DNA of 64,000 nt, taken from NCBI GenBank assembly GCA_029962745.1, contig CM057155.1:34692264-34756263 (forward strand), in the 5' to 3' direction. The notes below the pieces were generated by a model. That model was not told the DNA's origin and searched no databases. It worked only from the letters and a program-made list of their open reading frames with translations. Of this stretch, positions 55,910-64,000 are shown piece after piece. Within the stretch, counting starts at the first letter, position 1; the number at the start of each line of letters is the position of its first letter. Both the position numbers and the translations under genes were made by a program. The stretch comes from Echinometra lucunter. Taxonomy: Eukaryota > Echinodermata > Echinoidea > Camarodonta > Echinometridae.

Positions 55910-56225
55910 CCCCATAGACGCGCGCATGGATTTTGAACTTTGACGCGCGCGTGCGGCCTTATGAGGAGTTGAAATCGACTTTCAATTGTTGTGAATGGTT
56001 AAGAAAAGTGTCAGGAATGCAAATCAAGTGAAAAAACGGCGTTTTAACGTTATTTGGGACCTGCGCGCGTATGACGCGCATGCGGACGCGGACGCGCGCA
56101 AATTTTTGAACTGCTTAAAATGGCCTGAAACGTGTGCAAAATGAATTTGAAGCGATTCTGAGCATTTTAAATTTTTGCACGCGCGCTGACGCGCGGACGT
56201 ACGCGTACGTGCGCGTCTAAATGAA
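55910..56225. repeat. CpG-dense GACGCGCGC cluster
   Basis: Several blocks of ACGCGCGCGTGCGG type (near 55916, 55941, 56065-56100, 56178-56215) lie in otherwise AT-rich sequence. No gene frame. Confidence 0.65.
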
Positions 56226-57881
56226 TGGAATTATTCAGATTGATATGAATATTCATCATGCCAAGTATGAATGAGAAATGACATTCCGTTAAGAAGATAT
56301 GATCATGAAATGATATTTACAAAATGGCGCCTGGATGACGTCACGATGATCTGATGAACTTGAAAATGAGTAAAAAACCGAGATCTCTGTAAGGACTGAT
56401 AATTCACGAAAATTTGACAAACAATGACAGGGCCAGTTCTGAGATTTCGACTGCACAAAAAATGGGTACCAATAAAGAGAATAATTAAAAATAATGAAAG
56501 AAGATTCTGACGAAATGAAAAGGTGATCTGTCAAAGATGACTGACCACCTAATAAATTACTAGCCTACTTGTACCTCCTCAGTTACTATTTGCAGGTCCA
56601 GACATACAGCTGCTGATATTAGAATGAACAGGAGAGGGTGTGATGGGGGAAATGCGGGTTCGCTCTAATTGCCCCTGCAGAGGGTGCAAATTTTGACCTC
56701 AAACTGCTCATTGTATGGAGGAACAATGATCTGATTAGATTTTGGCGTCAGTCAATGATCTGATTAGAATTTATTTTATAATTTTTTTTATCATGCTCTA
56801 TGTAATTCTTTGGTATTTTGCATCTCATCCTTTTCCTTCTGTTATACTTTATTTCTCTCCTTTATTTTCCTTTCATTACGACAGAATCATCCAAAAGATA
56901 GAGAATAGAAGGTGATAAATAATAGAAAGATCCAAACAAAAAACAAAAGAGAAATAAAAGGCAAGATAAATGGAGGAAGATGAAATGGAAAGAGGAGGAA
57001 AATGATGGAAAAGAGGAGTATTGATAGAAAATTAAAGGGAAAGATGAAAAGGACAAAGTAATGAGATACGTAATAGAGGATACTGTACATGAAAAGATTA
57101 AAATAAAGGAATAGGGGGGAAACAAGGGGAAAGGGAAAGATCACAAGATAAATAATAAGTTGCAGGCTGAGAAAGCAATGAAGGACGGGAAAAGGATTAC
57201 ACATTCTTCATGCAATACATATGCACTCCAGAATACACCCCAAACTCAACCAGCAAAATATTCTAGACTCTTACACAAACTCCACGTCACAATGTATTCA
57301 ATGCAAAATGAATAATAAATCAATAAAATTATGTACATTCGCATGAAAATATTTTTATTGATCTGGCCAGTGTAACATTAAGTGGCAAAATATGTATACA
57401 CAAAATATATAATGCATATTCAACAGATTATAATGCACAATAGACAAAAAATCATGTCGGTTCTCCTGGCTTTGCACCAGTGCAGAGAGGTCCACAGCAA
57501 CTCAGGAGGTATTTGTAGCTAGAGAAGTGGACTGCGCCGAGTTGGTTGTGCTGTGTCTGGCTGTGGGGCCGGCTGTGGAGCGTGCTGCAGGTTGAGTGTT
57601 GGGCTTGCTGGACTGGTGCTGGAGGAATGGAGTGATCTGGCTGTGCATTAGAGAAAGAGAAGAAAAACAGAGGAGAAAGACAAGATGAATGATTTTGATC
57701 AAGCATACATGAGTTTGAATCTTTTGTTATGTACTAGGTCAATAAGGTCAATAAGCGTTAACATTGATTAAATTGATGCTGATTTTAAACTTTGGCATAT
57801 AAATTTAAATCTTTTTGAGTCCATGCAATAGATGAATAGTGTTACTCATACCATTTCAGAATAAGTTATGCTGATTCTTAC

Positions 57882-58308
57882 CGTAATCTACTAGTGTCCA
57901 TTTTCCTATGACTGGGCCCGTTGCCTCTTCCGGATGTAACGGGTATGACTGTCGATCGCCTTAACTACCTGTTTCCAAGTCGCCTGTTGCTGTGACCTTG
58001 GCACTGGGCACGCCTGGAACAATCGCTCTCTTAGAAGTGCAATCCTGGTTGGGTCGAGGCCAGAATCTCCTTTGCCGTTCACGCAGCGGTAAAACCGTTC
58101 CTCATCTGTGAACAGTTCACGGGAGAGTTCCACAGCCACTCTGGAAGGATTTGAAGCTTGCATCAGGAGAAGTGGACTTCACTGTGGGGCTGGCTGTGGA
58201 GCTGGCTGTGGGGATGGCCGTGGGGCTGGCTGAGGGGCTGGCTGAGGGGCTGGCTGAGGGGCTGGCTGTGGCGCTTGCTGTGGCATCTGGAGGGATGGTG
58301 TGACTTGG
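57882..58308 (-). pseudogene. BEN-domain exon of copy C, Pro/Gln tract frameshifted
   Basis: The exon starts at acceptor GCAGAG (58309) with PSHTIPPDA. A small deletion then moves the proline tract out of frame relative to the start. The BEN frame itself (SRVAVELSRELFTDEERFYR, LDPTRIALLRERLFQACP, IDSHTRYIRKRQRAQS) is intact up to its stop. Donor GTAAGA at 57881. Confidence 0.65.
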
Positions 58309-58564
58309 CTCTGCATTAGAAAGGAGAAAGACAAGAATAAATTGCATTGGCAGAGCACAGGAAAGCAACACAAATATGAAATAAGGATACTGAGATAACT
58401 ACATAGCATTTTGAATCTCCCTGGGGCCATAATGCAAGTAAGACGAGTGAAAATGCAATGGCAGAAGAAAATGACTGCTTGACGACTAGATAGTAGGTAC
58501 AATAAAATAAGTTATTGATGAATTGTGAATCATGACATAATTACAATAAAGTATGAAAAATTAC

Positions 58565-58666
58565 CTGCTGACTGATCAGTTTCAGAAGCTTGGTCTCCAT
58601 CTCGGCAACCTTCTCCTCTAGGCTCTGCATCCGGATGTTGAGTGTCCTGTTTTCTTCCTCCTGCTC
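58565..58666 (-). CDS. coiled-coil exon of BEN unit, copy C
   Basis: Same exon as in copies A and B, with RTLNIRMQSLEEKVAEMETK, donor GTAATT at 58564 and acceptor ACAAG. It ends in phase 0. Confidence 0.5.
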
Positions 58667-58792
58667 CTTGTTTTAGATTTTGTGTGTGGTCCCAAATGGT
58701 ATTTTCTGTGTTAGCTGTATAGGAAATACCATGTGGTTATTGATAATTATGATATAAACATCAGCCTGAAATGTTTAGATTGAACTTTATAA

Positions 58793-59340
58793 GGCCCCAT
58801 GTCACAATGGAAATTGACAGAAGTTGCCTTAAATTGACAAAATTGACAAAGATTGCGCAACATTATGCAAAGTTGACATGCAAGTTTAGGCAACTTTGCA
58901 TTTGCTTGGGCAACTTTGCGCCATTTCCGGCAATTTTGCGCCCATTTCTGGCAATTTTCCGCAACTTCCGGCAATTTTGCGCAACCTTGCGCCATTTCCG
59001 GCAATTTTGCGCCCATTTCTGGCAATTTTCCGCAACTTCCGGCAATTTTGTGCCCATTTCTGACAATTTTCCGTAACTTCCGGCAATTTTGCGCAACTTT
59101 GCGCCATGTCCAGCAATTTTACGCAACTTCGCGCCATTTTCCGGCATTTTTGTGCAATTTTGCGCCATTTCGGGCAATTTTGCGCAACTTTGCACCATTT
59201 CAGGCAATTTTGTACAACTTTGCGCCATTTCCAGCAATTTTGTGCAACTTAGCACATTTTCAGGAAACTTGGAAAAGTTTGCACAACTTAAGGGAACTTT
59301 GCACAACTTAATGTAATTTAGAGAAACTTGGTGCATCTAT
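58793..59340. repeat. minisatellite of GCAATTTTGCGCAACTT-type units
   Basis: Units of about 30 bp (CGCCATTTCCGGCAATTTTG and variants with GCAACTT) form higher-order blocks, for example 58915-58980 and 58990-59050. Both strands are open for more than 100 codons because of the period. The left flank GGCCCCATGTCACAATGG directly abuts truncated BEN copy C. Confidence 0.85.
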
Positions 59341-59399
59341 GAGAAAGTTTTTGAAACTCTGTGCAATATCAAACATTTTTTAGCAATTTTTAGCACCTG

Positions 59400-61340
59400 C
59401 ACACAATACAATGCCACTTTGAGCAGGTTTTCAAAATATATATATTGACTTTTGGTGCCTGCTCTCTTTCATTCGTCTCAAAATCTTATCTTGGCATATG
59501 ATTTCAAATATCAGGACTTTATAATAATACTATTGCATCTTTCCTGTGGTCATGCACTTCTGCCAAACAATCACATAGTTGAACATCATCTTTGAAACTC
59601 TGTATTCATACATGTACTTCAGTCACAGAGTATGAGGACACCAAGAATGGTGCAATGTCAGATGTGCATGTATATAAAAGATTTCTTTAATTTTTTTTAT
59701 TAATTTTTTAATCCTCTAGCCCTCTATAATATTTTGTTCATATCTAAAGGGATCATGGAGAAAATATTAACATTCATGTGGTTCCAAAATCTCCATATAT
59801 GCAATACGGTAAAGTGGGGGATGATGCTGTGGAACGGATCACCCACCTTTTAAATTCTTTGGGAGATAATTACATGGAACTCTAGCATTAACTAATTAAA
59901 TATACTATCGCAAATCTAACGATGACATGCAATGCCAGGAGTATTTTATGTGGTACTAGTGAACAAATAAAAAGACCTGCTTGCAAAAATATTTTGTAAT
60001 GGAAGAAACAATTTATTATACTTAAAAATGTGATACATGTGATATGACTGCTGGATTTTGTTTACTACCCTTCCTCTAACTGTATTGAACAGTTCGTCGG
60101 CATTGTCTCTTAATGACATAAACCAGTTTTGGCAAAATTGATCATGAAGTATAGTGGGGGGGGGGGGGTCAGGAAAAGCATTTATCATAGTGAGATATAA
60201 CTTCCATAATTACACACATTAAGAAGATTTTTGTGGCACTGAAAATGGAGAATTAAATATTGCTGACTTAGAAGGAACTTTTGTCCTGTGGCCATTTTCA
60301 CCATTAACACTTGTGTAATAAAACACTCGCCATGAGTCCCTTAAACTATGTGCTTCCTTTAACTTAATCATGGTTAAGAGATTCCCTTAAGGGTACAGGA
60401 TGCTTTCTTTGTAGCGCAGCTACAAAAAGATAATTTTCATGGTTTAGAATAGGAGATTAATGACAAATAAACCCTGAATGCTTTTCTTGGTCATGGAATA
60501 CAAGTCGTACATTTTGTACACTTTAAATAATTTCTTAATGTATTGTGGTTTTTCAGTTATGTGTCATTTTATGAAGATGGTCCATTTCAACTCTTTTACA
60601 TCATAATTGAAGAACCACAAGACCCACAAAATTGTAACTGGATATTTGGATTCAGCATCACACCTGATTTAAAATCTTTACAAATTTCACTATAGCCGAT
60701 TAGGACTCGCAAGTTACGACGAACGACCAAATCTCCTATGTCAAAAGGTCCTGTAGCCTTAAGTTTACCTCAAATTTAATTTTTTTCCATTGTCTTAAGT
60801 TATAATAAGCATATTTAGAGCTGGATTTTGCTGTAAACCCAACTAAAATTATTTGAGTTACTGTTGTAATGGTATGGCCAATTTAGTACAGCTGAAAATA
60901 ACAAAATACAAAGGGATTTGAACACTGTAACTGGCTATATCTCAAAATCAACACATCTGACAAATTACTGAATTCATTTGATCACATCACCTATTAATGC
61001 CTTTATAACCTAAATAAATAGTACAAATGAGTTATTACTGTAAACAGGTACAGGCATGTGACAAATATTGAAACACTTTTGCATTATATCCTAAATTTTC
61101 CAGTAGGGATTAACGCACAAAATCTAGTTTAGATCATTAAATCCCCACTCATGTACTTCAGGGTAGGGAAAACAAACAAAACAAACAAAAAAACATTCCA
61201 AAGCTTGTATGTCCCACAGAATTCAAAACTGGCATTGAACTAGTTGTGAATGACCCTAAAGGTCGAATATTGATTCATATGTAGAGTACAAATGCCACTT
61301 TTAGGTGCTTTTGGACATAACTTTTTATTATATATATATA
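59400..61340. other. non-coding stretch, nothing recognised
   Basis: AT-rich, about 1.9 kb. A G run lies near 60155-60168. No exon or transposon domain seen. Confidence 0.5.
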
Positions 61341-61342
61341 TA

Positions 61343-62012
61343 CAGTGCATCCCAAAAAGAACTATACACTTTTGAAATGGCTACCAAATAAAGGTAATAA
61401 GATTCTTGGGTAAAATGTTTATATTTATATAAAGCTCATATCCTTAACTATCATTATGACACCAAAAATTCTGAAAAAAAACGCATGCTTCAGTGAGTAA
61501 TGCCCACTTTTGTAAAGGACACAAAAATTACCCTGCGCAGGAATTCACTATTCATTTTGCACGTGGTTATGAAACGCCATGAAGGAGTCAAAATTAATGA
61601 TGGAATAAATCAGCAAACAGAGTCAAAAATAAACCAAGAGTTAAAAAAACAATCAATATTATGCAAAAATGTAATATTTTACTGTTTTGTTTTCATATCA
61701 TTGATTTTTGCCTGTACTTCAATTTATTTTTGTCTTTGTTGGCCGATTGATTCCATCATTAATTTTGACTTATCATGGCGTTCCATAACCAGGTGCAAAA
61801 TGAATAGTGAATTCCTGCGCAGGGTAATTTTTGTGTCCTATACAAAAGTGGGCATTACTCACTGAAGCATGCGTTATTTTTGGAATTTTTTGTATCATAT
61901 TGATAGTTGAGGATATGAGCTTTATATATTTATAAATTTTTTCCCCAATAATCATATATATTCCTATTTGGTAGCTATTTAAAAAGTGTATAGTTCTTTT
62001 TGGGACGCACTG
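61343..62012. mobile_element. mariner-type foldback element with very long inverted repeats
   Basis: The ends read CAGTGCATCCCAAAAAGAAC and, on the minus strand, CAGTGCGTCCCAAAAAGAAC. Both ends abut TA in a (TA)n tract, the target of Tc1/mariner elements. Pairing continues inward through GAAGCATGCG, ACCCTGCGCAGGAATTCACT and GTCAAAATTAATGATGGAAT on each side, so each arm is about 270 bp around a centre near 61680. The 121-codon plus-strand frame is a palindrome shadow. Confidence 0.85.
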
Positions 62013-63590
62013 TATATATATATATATACACCTAATACATAAGATTATTGTTCACTGGTCATATTTACTATCAATCTCACAAACTTGTCACAGGGAAAAA
62101 GTTACTAAGCTGAAATGATAGTGCCCTTTTTCTCTGCCCTAAGTCAAATGATAGAACAATTTTTCCCTGTGCATGTTACCATGGCACACGACACTTATGC
62201 TTGAAGGGACAGTTGACACTAGAGATGAGTTCATGACACATCAGTCTATCATCACCAACTTTGCATTGACACGTTGAATGGCGGACTAGAAATTCCATAC
62301 AGCCAAAGATTTATAAACATTTAACAATTAAATTTGAAGTGGGTATGTGCAGGAATACATTTCAGTAAGTTAAGTTTCATTTACTCATTCCAGAAAAATA
62401 CAGCAATAAATTTCCTAAATAAAATAAATACTAAATCGTTGTGCGATGAAACACCTGTATATTGCAATCCTTTAATTAGCACTATAATCTGTCGCAACAA
62501 GGCTTGGCAGTGATGTCAGTGTGTGCTTTGTTGCACACAGCTACAAATTACAAGCGTTCACACAATGCACTTGTGCATAATTATATGCGTGTGTTTAAGG
62601 ATATCGCCTAGATTCAAGCAAATATAACTGTCTTTTATTCCAGATTGGGTGGTTTGCTTCCGTTTGTACGTGATCAAATCCTTAGCAGGTTCAATCAATG
62701 TATTCAAATTGAGCACCCAAAGCAGATAAGGTGACACTTGTATGTATTGAAGGTTAAAGATTGTTTTGCTTGCCTGTGTGCTTAGAAAGAAACATTGGGT
62801 GCTTCTCCAAACAATGGTCCCACAAACTCTTAAGCAAGTTTGCTTCATCACGTGCATGTTAGCATTTGTAAACTATTCATGGAAGTTGTAGATAAAATGG
62901 CGAGACCCTTTCCTCTGTAACAGTTGTCCCACTTTTATGAATAGCCTGTTGGCAAATCTAAGATCCTTGGTCATACTCATCCACATTGTGAGTCACTTCA
63001 TTGTGCTGCCACTCAATCATTAAATCTGATAAGTTATAAATGGAGTTTTTAAAGACCATCTCTTGGCTTTCTTGCCAATTAACAGAATGGTGTTTACTGT
63101 GAAATACACTAAATGTGTCCATTCTCAACATCATCAAAATTCACACTGATGTTGAATATGCTGATGCCAATTCTTCTTTCCTGAAATCAGTAACAGTAGC
63201 ACTTCAAGTTCAAAGGAAGGAAGGGAGGGATAGATTTCATGCTCTAATGCTTGCACAGTGACGTCAGTCCATTCAAATTATGTGAACATGACATCACTAT
63301 GCTTGCTGCACTAAAGCATGAATAATGATAACATGGTGAGGGTAGACACTTTTTGTGTCTGAGTAGATCACATGGTGAGGGTAGACACTGATTTTGGGTG
63401 TTTAATAACTACATTTGTTTGATTTTATGTCTATGATTAATACCATTCTCTTGTTTGCTGTTTTCTTTTCAATGATCGAGGGATGAGTGTTTAATAGTTA
63501 CATTTATAAAATATAAAGTTCAATTTTATGAGTTACACAGCTCTCTGTTAAATGTCCAATTTCAATTGTGACTTTCATTCATTGTTATCT
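62013..63590. other. non-coding stretch with one short direct repeat
   Basis: The phrase ACATGGTGAGGGTAGACACT occurs near 63332 and 63370. No gene recognised. Confidence 0.5.
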
Positions 63591-63596
63591 TCTGCT

Positions 63597-64000
63597 TCAA
63601 CCTTCATTATGTTCTTCACTTGCTTCACCTTCATTATGTTCTTCACTTGCTTCACCTTCATTATGTTCTTCACTTGCTTCACCTTCATTATGTTCTTCAC
63701 TTGCTTCGCCTTCATTATGTTCTTCACTTGCTTCGCCTTTATTATGTTCTTCACTTGGTTCGCCTTCATTATGTTCTTCACTTGGTTCGCTTTCATTATG
63801 TTCTTCACCTCCTTCGCCTTCATTATGTTCTCCTGGCGTGCCTTTTTCATTCTGCCCTGTTTGTACCTCTCTCTCTCCACCTTCCATATCGTCCACTCCG
63901 TCTTCATCAGTAAAATTGTAAATGTCATTCTGATCCTGCAGGTTGCCAGTTACTACTGCAGGCAACTCTGTATATACTGACCTGCATGCTGTATCTGGGC
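63597..64000 (-). CDS. partial acidic coding exon with 9-residue repeats, open to window edge
   Basis: The minus-strand frame is open from the window end to a TGA at 63599-63597. It starts within PDTACRSVYTELPAVVTG, becomes acidic (FTDEDGVDDMEGGE), and ends in about nine repeats of GEASEEHNE, with variants (GEPSEEHNE, SEPSEEHNE) toward the N-terminal side. The 27-bp DNA unit makes other frames open as well. The non-repeat part and its acidity favour this frame. Identity unknown. No ATG lies between the window edge and the repeats in this frame, so the exon continues upstream. Confidence 0.5.
   Translation of the reverse strand, partial: PDTACRSVYTELPAVVTGNLQDQNDIYNFTDEDGVDDMEGGEREVQTGQNEKGTPGEHNEGEGGEEHNESEPSEEHNEGEPSEEHNKGEASEEHNEGEASEEHNEGEASEEHNEGEASEEHNEGEASEEHNEG

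Larger units (their letters stand above)
56607..58792 (-). repeat. BEN-domain repeat unit, copy C (right end truncated)
   Basis: It starts CAGCTGCTGATATTAGAATG, as in copy A at about 14208, and lacks the further left flank shared by A and B. It keeps the purine-rich stretch, Pro-rich exon (about 57450-57650), Pro/Gln-BEN exon and coiled-coil exon. It stops abruptly at GAACTTTATAAGG near 58792, about 500 bp short of the right end of A and B, where a minisatellite begins. Confidence 0.85.

Noticed and set aside
58863..59336. 157-codon minus-strand frame and overlapping plus-strand frames with KLPEMAQSC-type repeats
   Set aside because: All are by-products of a minisatellite whose period keeps several frames open on both strands.
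61500..61865. 121-codon plus-strand frame
   Set aside because: It spans the centre of a near-perfect palindrome; the open frame follows from the inverted arms and has no domain.
63600..63830. CRISPR-like array
   Set aside because: 27-bp units are contiguous with no spacers; it is a coding minisatellite in a eukaryotic context.
63552..63980. Plus-strand frames FIMFFTCF and SLCSSLASP repeats
   Set aside because: Shadows of the 27-bp repeat whose minus frame is better supported by its non-repeat acidic part.

Overview
This is a piece of a metazoan nuclear genome. It is AT-rich, has no long host open reading frames, shows small exons with GT/AG splice sites, and carries a mixed load of retrotransposons, DNA transposons, foldback elements and minisatellites. 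The element mix (Mag/SURL-like and another Ty3/gypsy, a DIRS/Ngaro-like element with a tyrosine recombinase and SGNH hydrolase, Tx1/L1-like, Jockey/I-like and CR1/L2-like LINEs, PIF-Harbinger, mariner-type foldbacks) fits an aquatic invertebrate such as an echinoderm, hemichordate, cephalochordate or mollusc. The sequence alone does not settle the phylum.

Layout. 1-4.4 kb: one candidate host exon (413-662, minus), short tandem repeats, and a 126-bp near-perfect hairpin. 4.4-11.1 kb: a hAT-like relic with terminal inverted repeats, split by a 5.17-kb Mag/SURL-like LTR retrotransposon with identical 133-bp LTRs, a 5-bp target duplication and an intact 1348-codon Gag-Pol; it is the youngest and most complete element here. 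11-13.4 kb: foldback and tandem repeats. 13.4-17.3 kb: copy A of a repeated BEN-domain unit; copies B (40.7-43.4 kb) and C (56.6-58.8 kb) have the same orientation and the same exon order (coiled coil, Pro/Gln tract, BEN domain). 17.3-30.3 kb: a minus-strand host-like gene whose four recognised exons (30317-30233, 26049-25851, 25267-25092, 18007-17736) join with matching intron phases and reach a different BEN domain. Its introns hold a CR1/L2-like LINE, two GTTAGTC-rich repeats, a decayed satellite, foldbacks and two decayed paralogous exons. 31.7-32.6 kb: the end of a HARBI1-like transposase. 33.1-38.8 kb: two different LINEs, one on each strand, fused tail to tail inside their ORF2s. 39.5-40.5 kb: minisatellite and pyrimidine-rich duplications. 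44-46.9 kb: a broken second gypsy element whose RT is fused to a minisatellite. 47.8-49.4 kb: a long transposon-like gene with one frameshift. 51.7-54.4 kb: a deleted DIRS/Ngaro-like element and, on the opposite strand, a second tyrosine recombinase that has lost catalytic residues. 58.8-59.4 kb: a minisatellite at the truncated end of BEN copy C. 61.3-62.0 kb: a mariner-type element that is almost entirely palindromic. 63.6-64.0 kb: an acidic 9-residue-repeat coding exon running off the window edge.

The most unusual content is the BEN-domain repeat family. Three copies of one multi-exon gene unit lie within about 43 kb. The BEN frame is kept in three exons while the linker tracts vary, and a separate host-like gene next to copy A also encodes a BEN domain. 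No computation was run; all homology calls are from reading motifs by eye.
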